Positions 31,501-42,176 of a DNA stretch of 64,000 nucleotides are shown here, piece after piece. The position numbers and the translations under genes were made by a program. Where the stretch lies: positions 1,302,001 to 1,366,000 of the forward strand of contig NC_079259.1 in NCBI RefSeq assembly GCF_947241705.1, given 5' to 3'. The DNA comes from Saccharomyces mikatae IFO 1815 (Eukaryota > Ascomycota > Saccharomycetes > Saccharomycetales > Saccharomycetaceae). Under the pieces are notes generated by a model that did no database searches, was not told the origin of the DNA, and saw only the letters and a list, made by a program, of their open reading frames with translations. The stretch's first letter is position 1; each line of letters begins with the position of its first letter.

Positions 31501-34500
31501 AACGACAGAAATTCGTATCTTTGAGAACGTTGTAGGAAATGTTATTGAAATGTTAGAGGTCAATGAAATTGAAGATCATCTACCTTATTTCCTCGTTTTA
31601 CTGAACTTCAACACTTTTGTCTTTACGATTCCAAAAGCTTCTCCAAATTCCACGGAAGTATTACAGACAATACCTGCCTATATTTTCTACCAAAAGGGAG
31701 GTTATTTGCTTTATTTGCAAATTATAAGAGACCTCTTCACAAGAATGACAAAAATAAAAGACCTATCCTCACTTGATAACATAAATTACATAGATGAGTC
31801 CAACGGTATTTTAACCTTGAGCTGTTTAATAAATGCTCTAACCTTTTACAATAAATCAATGCAAACTGAAACCATGGAAAATGTCCAAAGCATTGGCAAG
31901 TATTACGTTTCAGTGGATGAAGATTACAATATCATGAAAGCTCTTACTGTTCCAATCAAGGTAATGGCTTTGGCGATGATTTTAGATTTGGATAAATCAG
32001 ATGGATTGTTTAAGACACAGTCCCGTAATGTGCCCTATTCCGTTTTCAAGCAACTTCTAAGCATGCTGAAAAATATATTCACTACAGTAAACATTTATAC
32101 TAAGGAATTATATGAACTGCATTGGGACCTGATATTCCCTCCAATTAAAAAAATAAACTTATTTGAACAGGTTGGTATTCCTGGTGATGTTGCAGCGAAC
32201 TACTTAACAGAAACTGGAGATGATCTTCCTGCAGATAACAGTATTGGCTTGTTTTCACCAGAACAATGGGAAAAATATAAACAATTAGTTGGTAGAGATA
32301 AATCAGTATACTATCCACAACCAATGCATGCACAATATCATAGAGGTTGCTCTTCGAAAGAGTTAGATGAATTAAGGGACACTTTTTTTAATGATGGCTT
32401 ACCATCTCGGATTTTTACTGTACTACCATTCTACCCTAAGCTTGTAAATGCTTTTGCGAAAACTTTACTACAAATTTTTACAAAATACGATGAACCAACT
32501 GAAGTGTTTGCTGGGAAGATTTTAGATCGTATTATAGAGACAAAACTGGATGATCCTGCTACTTTATCGTCGTTGATTCATTTATTTGGTATATTTTTGA
32601 ACGAGAAATACATTTATCAAAAGGCTTCACACTTGATGCAGAGGTTCATTGAATATCTTGAAAAGTCCCTGAAGCCAGAACATGTTAATACACCTTGGTT
32701 TTCGAAGGCTCTTTACGTCTATGAGATTATATTAGCGAAATCAGAGCTTCCTCACCTCGAAGATCTTTCGAAGGACGTTCTCTTAAGATATCCTTTGCTT
32801 TCTATGGCGAAAGTTTTCCGTATACCAGAATCAATGAAGCAGAAATTATTCGATACCTTAATCAGAGTTTCTGATATTTCCAATTTTTATTCAGCATTGG
32901 CAACATCGCGCATACTTATTTTTTATTCTAGGGACGAGCTGTATGCAAACAACATAGCTAGATCAGGAATATTATCCAGGATGCTGAAAGTGATTGGAAG
33001 TTTCCAAAAACTGGACAAAATCAACTTTCTAGAATCATCTTTCCTTTTGTTAATCAGAAGATGTTTTGAAACGACTGAGAACGTTGATACTTTAATACGC
33101 GCAGAAATCGATAGATGTTTTACAGCGAGACCGTTAGGTGATGGGGACGATGCTGTACGTGAGTTTACTACTGTTTTAGAGGAAAAGGCGCACGTAGTTA
33201 TGCGTAGTCCCTCTCAATTCATCGACATTCTCTGTGAAACAGCCCGATTCCAGGAGTTTGATGAGCAAGGTGCTTTGATTGATTACTCATTAAAAAGATT
33301 TTTGAATAAAGAGGATAAAAATTTCCAAACAAATGCCGACAAAGTAGATATCTATGAGAGAACAGGAATCATGCATTTGTTATTGTCACAGCTTATGGCT
33401 GCTTCTGAAAAAGACTGGTTATCCGAACCGACCAATTCTCTCGACTTGTCTGAGAACAAGAAAACCCAACCAGATCCATCAAGAAATCCTGTTTGTGCTT
33501 ACATGATTTTTCTCTTGAAGCTCTTGGTCGAATTGGTCAGCAGTTACAATCAATGTAAGTTTGAATTTTTGACCTTCAGTAGAAGAAATACATATGCAGA
33601 ACGTCCAAGACCAAGAACCACCGCCATCAACTTTTTTCTATATAGATTACTGGACAAACCTGTTGGTGCTGACCACGATAAGCATGAAGCAAAAAGGAGA
33701 GAGGTTGTCGGAATGCTAGCACGTTCCGTAATAATCGGTTTCTTAGCCACTGTTCAAGATGATAAAACGACCAAGAGTGATGTCAAACTTGCAGATCCTC
33801 ATATGAACTTTATCAGAAAATTTGCCATTGAAGCGATAATAAAAGCGATCCGAAATGCCACTTCTTCTTCCAAGCTTTTAGAAAGCAATCACTTAAAATT
33901 AGATATGTGGTTTAGAATTATCACATCGATGGTTTATGTTCAGGCACCATATCTTCGCCAACTGCTTGATTCAAATAAGGTTGAGGCAGATCAATATCAA
34001 TTGTGTAAACTAGTTATTGACCTTGGTCTTCCATCAGTTATCACAGAAGCTATGGCCAACATAGATCTGAACTATCCCTTTTCCAAAAAAATTTTCAACG
34101 TTGCTGTGGAAGCTTTAAACACAATCAGTTCGACAAGAAACAATTTTTCAGAGCTCTTCAAAATTGAAGATCATGATGAGGTTGACGACGAAGTTGATGA
34201 GTCTGATAAAGAAGAGATCCCGGACATGTTCAAAAATTCTGCGCTAGGAATGTATGATGTGGAGGATATTGAAGAGGACGATGATGATGATGATACATCA
34301 TTAATCGGAGACGATGATGCTATGGCTTTTGTTGATAGTGACAATGGGTTTGAAGTAGTATTTAGCGACGAAGATGATGATATGGGAGAAGAAGACGAGG
34401 ATAGCGCTCATTCAAGCTCAGAAGAGAACGAATTATCTTCAGGATTGGAATCAAGTACAACGGGCGGCACAGATGTGGACTATGAAGTTGACGATGCTGA

Positions 34501-37500
34501 TGAATTGATTATCAATATTGATCAGCGTTCAGGGGATGATGAAGAAATGGCTGACTACGATATCAATATCAACCATTCTTCTCACTCTGACAATGAAGAT
34601 GATGATTCTATGGATGTAATAGAAGTCTACGACGACGAGCTAAGCTCTGGATATGATGTTGATTTGAGCGATTATGACGTAGATGAATCAGATTGGGACT
34701 CCGGATTATCCAGCTTATCCATTTCAGATGAAGAAGGTGAAAGTAGCGAGAATGAGCCTAATAATTCTACCAGAATGGGAGATTCAAGAAGAAGGTGGTT
34801 GATAGCTGAAGGCGTCGAGCTATCTGATGATTCTCAAGGGGAAAGTGAAGAAGATGATAGAGGCGTTTTCCGTGGTATCGAACATATATTTTCAAATGAA
34901 AATGAGCCTTTATTTAGAGTTCATGACGAGATGCGTCTAAGAAATCATCATCGCTCAATTAATCGTACACAATTTCATTCTGCTATGAGCGCACCTTCTC
35001 TAAGTTTACTAAACCGTGGGAGAAGAAATCAAAGCAATCTAATAAATCCGTTGGGACCTACAGGATTGGAACAGGTGGAGAATGATATTTCTGATCAAGT
35101 AACTGTTGCTGGTTCAGGTTCTCGCCCAAGATCTCACCATCTGCATTTTTCTGAAGTTCTTGTGTCAGGGAGCTTTTTCGATGAGCCTGTGCTGGATGGA
35201 ATTATTTTGAAGTCTACAGTGTCCAGATGGAAGGACATATTTGATATGTTCTACGACTCTAAAACTTATGCCAACTGTATTATTCCTACTGTCATCAACA
35301 GAATATACAAGATTAGTTTAGATTTGCAACTGGATTTAAAGAGAAAACGTGAACAAGGAAAATCGAAGGATAAAAATTTGCTTTTCCATGAGCCAAGAGC
35401 AGAAAGTCATAGCAGTGCAGATGCTATACCAGCAGAAGAAGAAGACGCTCAACCAAGCACTATTTCTCATGATGATCATGAACCTGTATATGTTACTATT
35501 CAAGGATCTGAGGTTGATATAGGTGGTACGGATATCGATCCAGAGTTTATGAATGCGTTGCCTGACGATATAAGAGCCGATGTTTTCGCACAGCATGTGA
35601 GGGAAAGAAGAGCAGAAGCTAGGCTCAATTCTGATCCTAGTGTACACTCTAGAGAAATTGATTCCGATTTTCTGGAAGCAATTCCTGAAGATATTAGAGA
35701 AGGAATATTGGATACCGAGGCTGAGGACCAGAGGATGTTTGGTGGAGTTGACTCCTCAGGTAATATAGCTAGAGTTCACAATGAAGTTATCAACAATGAC
35801 GAAGAAGTTGTCAGGGGTTTAGATCACGATAATAGTAATGATCGTAGCATCGTTGATTCAGAAAAGAAAAAACCGGCTCGGATATACTTTGCTCCTCTAA
35901 TTGATCGTGCTGGAATTGCTTCATTAATGAAATCAGTATTTATTTCGAAGCCTTATATTCAACGTGAAATATACCATGAACTTTTCTACCGTTTATGCTC
36001 TAGCAAACAAAATAGAAATGATTTAATGAATACTTTTCTTTTCATTTTAAGTGAAGGTATCATAGATCAACACTCTTTGGAAAAGGTATATAACATTATC
36101 TCCAGCAGGGCTGTAGGTCACACGAAAACTACTACAGTTAGGCAATTACCTGCAGATTGTACACCACTTACAGTGGCTAATCAAACTATCGAGATCCTGC
36201 AAAACTTGATTGATGCGGATTCTAGATTAAAATACTTTCTTATTGCTGAACATGATAATTTAATAGTGAACAAAGCTAATAATAAGTCTAGGAAAGAAGC
36301 GCTTACTGACAAAAAATCAAGATGGCCTCTATGGCATTTATTCTCCCTTTTGGACAGAAAGCTCATTACAGATGAGAGTGTATTGATGGATCTATTGACA
36401 AGAATACTACAGGTTTGCACGAAAACACTTGCTGTCTTGTCTGGAAGTTCAAATGGTAAAGAAAATCTAAGTAAAAAGTTTCGTTTGCCAGACTTTGATG
36501 AAGATGATCTCATGAAGATTTTATCCATTATTATGCTCGATAGTTGTACTACAAGAGTATTTCAACAAACTCTTAACATAATTTACAACCTTTCTGAACT
36601 GAAAGGTTATATGGCTATTTTCACGAAACATTTGATATCTCTAGCCATCAGTACAATGAGCAAATTAAAGAATGCTCTAGATGGCCTGTCACATGAGGTT
36701 AGTATTATCGCGAACGGAATGGAGATGAATTCAGAACTATTACAGAAGTTCACCCTTCCAAGTTCTGATCAAGCGAAGCTTTTGAAAATTTTAACTACGG
36801 TTGATTTCTTGTACATTCACAAAAGAAAAGAAGACGAACACAATGTCAAAGACCTTCAATCTTTATATGACCAAATGAACAGTGGTCCGGTGTGGTCTTC
36901 ATTAAGTGGGTGTCTCTCACAGTTTGAAAAAAGTGAGGCTATCAACACTTCAGCCACAATCTTACTTCCGTTGATTGAATCACTCATGGTTGTATGCAGG
37001 CGCAGTGACTTAAGTCAAAACAGAAGTACTGCAAATAAATATGAAGATGCTAAACTATTAGACTTTTCCAAGACCCGTGTCGAAAACCTATTTTTCCCAT
37101 TTACAGATGCCCACAAGAAGCTACTGAATCAAATGATTCGTTCAAATCCTAAATTGATGAGCGGTCCTTTCGCACTATTGGTCAAGAATCCAAAAGTCTT
37201 GGATTTTGATAACAAAAGGTACTTCTTTAACGCCAAATTAAAGTCTGATAACCAAGAACGTCCTAAATTACCCATTACCGTTCGCCGTGAGCAGGTTTTC
37301 TTAGACTCTTACCGAGCTTTGTTTTTCAAAACTAACGATGAAATCAAAAACTCTAGATTAGAAATAACATTTAAGGGAGAAAGTGGTGTTGATGCCGGCG
37401 GTGTAACCAGAGAGTGGTATCAAGTGCTTTCAAGACAAATGTTCAACCCCGATTATGCTCTTTTCCTTCCTGTTCCATCGGATAAAACTACATTTCATCC

Positions 37501-38344
37501 CAATCGAACATCAGGTATTAATCCTGAGCATCTTTCTTTCTTTAAATTTATCGGGATGATTATAGGGAAAGCAATTAGGGATCAGTGCTTTTTGGATTGC
37601 CATTTTAGTCGTGAGGTATACAAAAATATTCTAGGTAGACCGGTGTCATTGAAAGATATGGAATCTCTGGATCCGGACTATTATAAATCATTGGTGTGGA
37701 TTCTAGAAAATGATATCACGGGTGTTATAGAAGAAACATTCTCTGTGGAAACTGATGATTATGGTGAACATAAAATTATTGAGTTGATTGAGGGAGGTAA
37801 GGATATAATTGTTTCGGAAACCAATAAACAGGACTATGTAAAAAAGGTTGTGGAATATAAACTTCAAACATCTGTAAAAGAGCAAATGGACAACTTTTTA
37901 GTGGGTTTTTATGCTCTCATATCCAAAGACCTTATCACTATATTTGATGAGCAGGAATTAGAATTGTTAATCAGTGGTTTGCCTGATATTGACGTCGATG
38001 ACTGGAAAAACAATACCACTTATGTGAATTACACTTCAACCTGTAAGGAAGTCAATTACTTCTGGAGAGCAGTTAGATCGTTTGATGCAGAGGAACGTGC
38101 TAAGCTGTTACAATTCGTTACCGGTACTAGTAAAGTACCACTAAATGGATTCAAAGAACTAAGTGGTGTGAATGGTGTTTGTAAGTTTTCCATTCACCGT
38201 GATTTTGGCTCATCAGAAAGACTGCCGTCATCACATACCTGTTTCAATCAATTGAATTTACCCCCCTATGAATCATATGAAACTTTGCGTGGTTCCCTGC
38301 TATTGGCGATTAATGAAGGGCACGAAGGGTTTGGTCTTGCTTGA
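28538..38344 (+). CDS. TOM1: Tom1, giant HECT-type E3 ubiquitin ligase
   Basis: HECT ubiquitin ligase related to human HUWE1. From knowledge of the family it degrades unassembled ribosomal proteins, excess histones and other nuclear substrates, and acts in mRNA export. 3268 aa, identical in length to S. cerevisiae. The N-terminal two thirds are helical DUF908/DUF913-type armadillo repeats. A very acidic segment spans about residues 1875-2070, with runs of D and E. The DUF4414-like region follows. The HECT domain starts near residue 2912 and contains GVDAGGVTREW. The catalytic cysteine is C3235 in SSHTCFNQL, and the protein ends EGFGLA, the usual HECT tail. It is uninterrupted over 9.8 kb. Confidence 0.98.
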   Translation: MVLFTRCEKARKEKLAANYKPLVDYLIGCDISTFLERIETIQEWDRSRDDLYVWIPILDRMDELLLKVAEKYNYKKDPKRECEVKLVEMEEHDVVFCLKMLKFTRRLLLNTENRFVYSSGDVLMHLLNCPNFKIKLAVMRILAILGERFVIAREKIVAHNIFGDHNLRKKTLKLALSLSSSVMDEDGEHFSLVDLYFDKKKVPQKWRKLRFTHYTSIGIKKSSQQKNNTNEAQTSIKKVTMTTQELCDHSLQQIFDKGMALLPSESWFDFSVKASVAKAFSDDSSENIDLRNIIIETKLNAIAFINTIFSPPQVSSKLFELDPYAFNSLTDLISLSETKIPKELRTDALFTLECISLKHVWCSDIIRNLGGNISHGLLFQILRYIAKTLREATDEVDEEYNVRFFYLISNLADVKPLHESLFAAGLIPTLLEIVSIRNCPYKRTLASATHLLETFIDNSETTTEFIENDGFTMLITSVSNEIDFTLEHPETWNPPKHSVVYYSISFRELAYIRSLLKLVLKLLSTDSGDRIRNLIDSPILVSLKKILENKSVFGLTLITYTLDVVQKVINSEPTIYPVLVEAGLIPYIIDNFSRLLGPSAELLSLLPDVISAICLNSEGLKQVKERGLIKNLFDFLLDADHARILTGGDRSTEYGTDIDELARHYPDLKANIVEALCDVIRKMPSAYKDEREFLFTSPEDKKFFFHSKNEKPLADKEEHEPAYWELLDKGTMLDTFTSVLFGMSLGNGSFSQVPQHLEAKDFLDIIFMENPPYEYFTSVAISNVTEVLQYLDEKYEDYAFMDVMKTLNNQLEDLTIFLNSPNDTSFFLTEDGENSVRLCHSKLCRLAAILNIVTNVYIDLTTLSCKRIMQIYDYFDKKGFSLIKNLKLLFQKCALEEMYIRQHMPDSVIMETMPLPIVDVSGDGPPLQIYVDDPKKGDQKGKTTSIKTRNSLQVRTILYTLQSNTAIIFRCFLRLSHSRSMDLEHKDLTTEIRIFENVVGNVIEMLEVNEIEDHLPYFLVLLNFNTFVFTIPKASPNSTEVLQTIPAYIFYQKGGYLLYLQIIRDLFTRMTKIKDLSSLDNINYIDESNGILTLSCLINALTFYNKSMQTETMENVQSIGKYYVSVDEDYNIMKALTVPIKVMALAMILDLDKSDGLFKTQSRNVPYSVFKQLLSMLKNIFTTVNIYTKELYELHWDLIFPPIKKINLFEQVGIPGDVAANYLTETGDDLPADNSIGLFSPEQWEKYKQLVGRDKSVYYPQPMHAQYHRGCSSKELDELRDTFFNDGLPSRIFTVLPFYPKLVNAFAKTLLQIFTKYDEPTEVFAGKILDRIIETKLDDPATLSSLIHLFGIFLNEKYIYQKASHLMQRFIEYLEKSLKPEHVNTPWFSKALYVYEIILAKSELPHLEDLSKDVLLRYPLLSMAKVFRIPESMKQKLFDTLIRVSDISNFYSALATSRILIFYSRDELYANNIARSGILSRMLKVIGSFQKLDKINFLESSFLLLIRRCFETTENVDTLIRAEIDRCFTARPLGDGDDAVREFTTVLEEKAHVVMRSPSQFIDILCETARFQEFDEQGALIDYSLKRFLNKEDKNFQTNADKVDIYERTGIMHLLLSQLMAASEKDWLSEPTNSLDLSENKKTQPDPSRNPVCAYMIFLLKLLVELVSSYNQCKFEFLTFSRRNTYAERPRPRTTAINFFLYRLLDKPVGADHDKHEAKRREVVGMLARSVIIGFLATVQDDKTTKSDVKLADPHMNFIRKFAIEAIIKAIRNATSSSKLLESNHLKLDMWFRIITSMVYVQAPYLRQLLDSNKVEADQYQLCKLVIDLGLPSVITEAMANIDLNYPFSKKIFNVAVEALNTISSTRNNFSELFKIEDHDEVDDEVDESDKEEIPDMFKNSALGMYDVEDIEEDDDDDDTSLIGDDDAMAFVDSDNGFEVVFSDEDDDMGEEDEDSAHSSSEENELSSGLESSTTGGTDVDYEVDDADELIINIDQRSGDDEEMADYDININHSSHSDNEDDDSMDVIEVYDDELSSGYDVDLSDYDVDESDWDSGLSSLSISDEEGESSENEPNNSTRMGDSRRRWLIAEGVELSDDSQGESEEDDRGVFRGIEHIFSNENEPLFRVHDEMRLRNHHRSINRTQFHSAMSAPSLSLLNRGRRNQSNLINPLGPTGLEQVENDISDQVTVAGSGSRPRSHHLHFSEVLVSGSFFDEPVLDGIILKSTVSRWKDIFDMFYDSKTYANCIIPTVINRIYKISLDLQLDLKRKREQGKSKDKNLLFHEPRAESHSSADAIPAEEEDAQPSTISHDDHEPVYVTIQGSEVDIGGTDIDPEFMNALPDDIRADVFAQHVRERRAEARLNSDPSVHSREIDSDFLEAIPEDIREGILDTEAEDQRMFGGVDSSGNIARVHNEVINNDEEVVRGLDHDNSNDRSIVDSEKKKPARIYFAPLIDRAGIASLMKSVFISKPYIQREIYHELFYRLCSSKQNRNDLMNTFLFILSEGIIDQHSLEKVYNIISSRAVGHTKTTTVRQLPADCTPLTVANQTIEILQNLIDADSRLKYFLIAEHDNLIVNKANNKSRKEALTDKKSRWPLWHLFSLLDRKLITDESVLMDLLTRILQVCTKTLAVLSGSSNGKENLSKKFRLPDFDEDDLMKILSIIMLDSCTTRVFQQTLNIIYNLSELKGYMAIFTKHLISLAISTMSKLKNALDGLSHEVSIIANGMEMNSELLQKFTLPSSDQAKLLKILTTVDFLYIHKRKEDEHNVKDLQSLYDQMNSGPVWSSLSGCLSQFEKSEAINTSATILLPLIESLMVVCRRSDLSQNRSTANKYEDAKLLDFSKTRVENLFFPFTDAHKKLLNQMIRSNPKLMSGPFALLVKNPKVLDFDNKRYFFNAKLKSDNQERPKLPITVRREQVFLDSYRALFFKTNDEIKNSRLEITFKGESGVDAGGVTREWYQVLSRQMFNPDYALFLPVPSDKTTFHPNRTSGINPEHLSFFKFIGMIIGKAIRDQCFLDCHFSREVYKNILGRPVSLKDMESLDPDYYKSLVWILENDITGVIEETFSVETDDYGEHKIIELIEGGKDIIVSETNKQDYVKKVVEYKLQTSVKEQMDNFLVGFYALISKDLITIFDEQELELLISGLPDIDVDDWKNNTTYVNYTSTCKEVNYFWRAVRSFDAEERAKLLQFVTGTSKVPLNGFKELSGVNGVCKFSIHRDFGSSERLPSSHTCFNQLNLPPYESYETLRGSLLLAINEGHEGFGLA

Positions 38345-38787
38345 TTATTGTTACGGAAGGTGCTATAGTGCTGTATAAGCTATGTATTTTAGAACACTTT
38401 TGTATGAATTTTTGATCTCACATGACAAAAGAAGAAATTTTAAACAGATTCTTATTCATGAAACTATAATTAATGATAAGGGAACTAGTTTATGTTTTAA
38501 CACTCTTCTTTCTTCTTTGTGAACGTTCTACATTTTTTTAATGAAAAATTAATACAAGAGTAAGTAGAAGAATTGAGTAGCGAGGTACAAAATCAGCTTA
38601 GAAAGCTACATTAACTATGTAGTGGTTAAAATAATCTACAGAAAGACTGCTAAAAATCCATCCTTCAAAGAAGAAAAGAAAAAATCTATGGGAACAAATT
38701 ACAAAATTAATGTCTTATAATACATTGAAAACTTAAAAATTAAAGAATAAAATAAAAAAACTCGTCGTTTAAAGAGCAAAACAACAA
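38345..38787. other. 3' regions of TOM1 and HEH2
   Basis: 443 bp between converging genes, AT-rich. It contains a 10-of-11 match to the ARS consensus (GTTTATGTTTT around 38488). No gene was seen. Confidence 0.35.
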
Positions 38788-40773
38788 TCACTCTTTCCAT
38801 TCCCAACATGTCATGATCTCTCCATTTTCTTCAAGAAGATATAATTCTATATTCTCGGATTGTTCTTTTATAATTTTATTCTTAGTTTGGGCCCATAAAC
38901 TATTCTGTTCCTTTATACTGGATATATCTCTCAACAGAATAGTTCTTAGTTGTACTGTTGTTAAAAAAGGTTGCTCGTCTTCGTTTTTCTTTACGCTTTT
39001 CAACTTATCAATGGCTTCTTTCACCATCTTTTCAATTATCTGTTCTGCTTGGACGTAATCATCAAGAGTTGATTGTATTTTCTTGATGATAAAAAGAACG
39101 CCTAAAATGGCCAATATAGGACCACCATATTTTTTTATAAAATCCTGAATACTTGTTTCCAAATGGCATTGTAACTTTACCCACTTCTTGGAATTTGAAC
39201 GAAAAACATAGTCAGTATCGTTTGATTCGAAACGCCCGGCTTTTCCATCTGTTCTATGGTCTAAAGGTAACCAAACAATTTCCTCTTTACTTTTCAGTAT
39301 CTCAAGAACATTTTTCCAATGTTCATTAAATTCCCTTTGGTTTTCCCATGACGGTCTTGAATGGGAAAATATATCGTATAACTTGGTCCCTGTTTCACCA
39401 CTCTCGAAAAGGTTTTTCCCTTCACCACAATCAATCCGTGCGTTCTTCTTTCTTAATAATTCGCTTACTTTCCAAACCAGTTCATCAACCTCCTTTTCTT
39501 TACTTTCGTCTTTGGCACAGTATTTGGGAAATGGAAAGATACCGTAAGTTTCTAGAATGGAGCTTCTAAGCTCATAGCCCGATTCACACTCAACATTCAT
39601 AAAAGAAGAACATTTTCCATGTTTAGGACACTGCAGGCAATCTGGTCGATAATATTTTAAGAATTCATCTACCCTTTCAGTCTGGGGAAAAGCTGAGAGC
39701 GCAAGAGATTTCATGGACTTTTCATGACCGCAATATCCGATTCTAATCCTCTGTTCCCGATACCAAAGACCAAAGAGAAGAGGTAGTACAATCAAAAGGT
39801 AAAGAGCAATATTCCATAGCCAAATGAGTGCGTGCGCAACAAATGGTCTCATAGTATCTATAACTCTTTTAGTTTTATTTGCAAGAGAATATCTTCTATA
39901 ACCTTTTGGACTTGGCTTATTTGTCTTAGACAATAACTTCTTTGAAATCTTTTTGTCTTCATTATCAGGAGTTTGCGAATTTTTTACTAGTTTTTCCATT
40001 ACTGCCTTTAATTCATCTTGAACTTCCTTATTATTATTCTCCATAAGCACACTTTTGTTTCGTGCCTCTGTTTCAGTTGAAGCGTCAATAGATCCTTTTC
40101 TTTTCGCTCTAATAGAAGATAATTTCTTGGTTTTTATTGAATGATCGTAATTCTCGGTGGCTGCACTTGCTAACTCTTTATTTAGTTGAACTAAAAATTC
40201 GTTTGAAACTTTCAAGTTAGGTAATTCTGGTTTCGTACATTCTCCAGTCGTTAGCTTCACATTCAAGGGATCCATTTTATTGTCTTCAGTTTTCACTTCA
40301 GAAGTTAAAGTTACAGAAGTTTCTTCTTTTTCTACCTTAGATTTTGAAGGAGACCCCAACGCTTTACTGGCTTTACTAGATCTCTTTTTCCTTTTCTTTT
40401 TAGGAGACTTTTCCTCTTTGCCTTGTGCCTTGTCTATGTTGTCTGTACTAATTTGTTCTCTGGCTCTCTTTTTTGTTTCAACATTTTCAATCCTAGCTGT
40501 TTTGCTCTCAGTAGAACTTGTTTCAAGCTTTTTAATCTTTAAGGTCTTCTTGCGATCCGTATTCTTTGCTTCCGACTTCGTAGCTCTCTGAATACTATCC
40601 TTAGCCTTTGAAATCTTAGACGAAGATTCCAAACGTTGTCTCACATTTTCTTCAAATAGCTTCACTAAGGCAGGCTTTCTGGCATTTGCTGGGAATGTAA
40701 CGCCATTCTCTACCAACACTCTTCTTAATTGACCGACCTTCAGAGTTTTTGGATCAAGACCTTTGTAATTCAT
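38788..40773 (-). CDS. HEH2: Heh2, inner nuclear membrane protein (LEM/MAN1 family)
   Basis: Integral inner nuclear membrane protein that interacts with nuclear pores and takes part in pore quality control. 661 aa from the ATG at 40773-40771 (663 in S. cerevisiae); the frame opens 5 codons earlier with TTG, which I reject. An N-terminal helix-extension-helix (HEH/LEM-like) domain covers about residues 1-48. A strong import signal, SPKKKRKKR, lies near 123-131, and a long basic linker follows, as in proteins carried to the inner membrane by karyopherins. Membrane segments are at about 311-337 and near 565. A Cys-rich luminal MAN1 domain (CLQCPKHGKC) lies between them, with a C-terminal nucleoplasmic domain after. 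Confidence 0.96.
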   Translation of the reverse strand: MNYKGLDPKTLKVGQLRRVLVENGVTFPANARKPALVKLFEENVRQRLESSSKISKAKDSIQRATKSEAKNTDRKKTLKIKKLETSSTESKTARIENVETKKRAREQISTDNIDKAQGKEEKSPKKKRKKRSSKASKALGSPSKSKVEKEETSVTLTSEVKTEDNKMDPLNVKLTTGECTKPELPNLKVSNEFLVQLNKELASAATENYDHSIKTKKLSSIRAKRKGSIDASTETEARNKSVLMENNNKEVQDELKAVMEKLVKNSQTPDNEDKKISKKLLSKTNKPSPKGYRRYSLANKTKRVIDTMRPFVAHALIWLWNIALYLLIVLPLLFGLWYREQRIRIGYCGHEKSMKSLALSAFPQTERVDEFLKYYRPDCLQCPKHGKCSSFMNVECESGYELRSSILETYGIFPFPKYCAKDESKEKEVDELVWKVSELLRKKNARIDCGEGKNLFESGETGTKLYDIFSHSRPSWENQREFNEHWKNVLEILKSKEEIVWLPLDHRTDGKAGRFESNDTDYVFRSNSKKWVKLQCHLETSIQDFIKKYGGPILAILGVLFIIKKIQSTLDDYVQAEQIIEKMVKEAIDKLKSVKKNEDEQPFLTTVQLRTILLRDISSIKEQNSLWAQTKNKIIKEQSENIELYLLEENGEIMTCWEWKE

Positions 40774-41039
40774 TATTGATTTAACCAAAGATCCAGAAAT
40801 CTGTTTCTCCTTCTATGTTCGTGCAAAACTCTCCCTTTCGTTTCCTCACGAATTAGAACCTCACTTTATTTTTTTAAACTTGTTTATCACTTACTCTTTA
40901 TGGAAGAGCGATGAAGAAAATACGTATATCTCCCCTTTCCTCCGCATACAAAATACACTAACATACATAGATAATACAGAACATTAAGATGCATAACCCG
41001 TCTCCGTTAATGCATTGCAATGAGTAGTCAAGGTTTTAT

Positions 41040-42176
41040 TTAATCAGGATTGATGACATCGCCAGAAGCCCGCAAAGTAGCCAAATAGTTACCCTTCGAT
41101 ATCTTGTCTTCAATGGCCTGAATGGTGTAATCACTAAGGAACTCTTCGTATGGGCCCAGTATTTCCGCTAAGGTAGTTCTCTCACCACTTCGAAATGGAC
41201 GGCCTTTGTCGTTAGATTTGCATGAAAACGATAAGGGCTTACCAAAAGGGATTAACCACATCAGCATATTAGGACCCATGAAGTCCTTTATGTTGGCGAA
41301 GATTGTCTTTTTACTCCAGAAGGAGTGAAACTCGGTCCTCTCAAACTCTACCACAAACCGCAATTTGTTGGCTTCCGAGTAGTAGCAAAATATCTTTCTT
41401 GTTCCGAAGTTTTTCCTTTTGCTATCCATGATTGCCTCTAAGTACGTCTTGTTCTGACACATGTAAAAAATATTCGATGCTAACATACTTGTGGTGAACA
41501 ACCATCCGAAGATGGCGAAAGCCAACGTCAAGAAGACATTCGCATTTAAAGGAGAATTATGATTGTGATGATGTTGGGTAATATTCCTTATAAAAACGCA
41601 GATGGATACCCACATAATCAGTAAAAGACTTGAAAAATAACCAGTAAATTGAACAAAGGGTCTATAGTTATCTCTACCAATGATGGTTCCTATCCACACA
41701 CAGTAATGATCAAACCGAGGAATACAGTGACCTAACTCTGAGGAGTGATGACTTCGTTCCATTTTTAGACTTTGGCAGGGACTGCACCATATCGGATATC
41801 CGTTAGGGTCGGACTGGTAACACTTTGGAGGAATCACGGCGTCGTATTCTACTGAAGCATTTTGGGAATCGTCGCTAGTCAACTCTTTAGAAGTTACGGG
41901 AACAATTAGAAAAGGTGCTACCTGCGGTTGGATACCTGGACCGATCCAAAGAACCATTTGAAACCATATAAAAATCACAACTATGTCTAGGAAACATACC
42001 ACGCATATGAGACCAACAGCGACAGATCTGTGATGGAGTTTTTTGTCGACTTGCTCATAGCATAGTTTATGACAGTAAGCCCATGTACCGTAGCATAATA
42101 AACCCAGAACAATGATTGGTACGACGAATCTAAACCATGATTTACGCTTGAGTCGAATATTCCATGACAAAGCCAT
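41040..42176 (-). CDS. PFA5: Pfa5, DHHC-type protein palmitoyltransferase
   Basis: Integral membrane palmitoyl acyltransferase. 378 aa (374 in S. cerevisiae). There are four membrane segments: about 17-34, 55-77, and two after the catalytic region. The cysteine-rich domain (CSPCQSLKMERSHHSSELGHC) precedes a catalytic DHYC at residues 156-159. DHYC in place of DHHC is a known trait of yeast Pfa5 and the Akr proteins, so it is not a lesion here. The post-catalytic GRDNYRPF motif is typical of the family. HEH2 lies 266 bp downstream, also on the minus strand. Confidence 0.96.
   Translation of the reverse strand: MALSWNIRLKRKSWFRFVVPIIVLGLLCYGTWAYCHKLCYEQVDKKLHHRSVAVGLICVVCFLDIVVIFIWFQMVLWIGPGIQPQVAPFLIVPVTSKELTSDDSQNASVEYDAVIPPKCYQSDPNGYPIWCSPCQSLKMERSHHSSELGHCIPRFDHYCVWIGTIIGRDNYRPFVQFTGYFSSLLLIMWVSICVFIRNITQHHHNHNSPLNANVFLTLAFAIFGWLFTTSMLASNIFYMCQNKTYLEAIMDSKRKNFGTRKIFCYYSEANKLRFVVEFERTEFHSFWSKKTIFANIKDFMGPNMLMWLIPFGKPLSFSCKSNDKGRPFRSGERTTLAEILGPYEEFLSDYTIQAIEDKISKGNYLATLRASGDVINPD

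Noticed and set aside
41700-41720. PFA5 active site DHYC read as a damaged DHHC motif
   Set aside because: DHYC is known for Pfa5 and Akr palmitoyltransferases, so it is the normal form.
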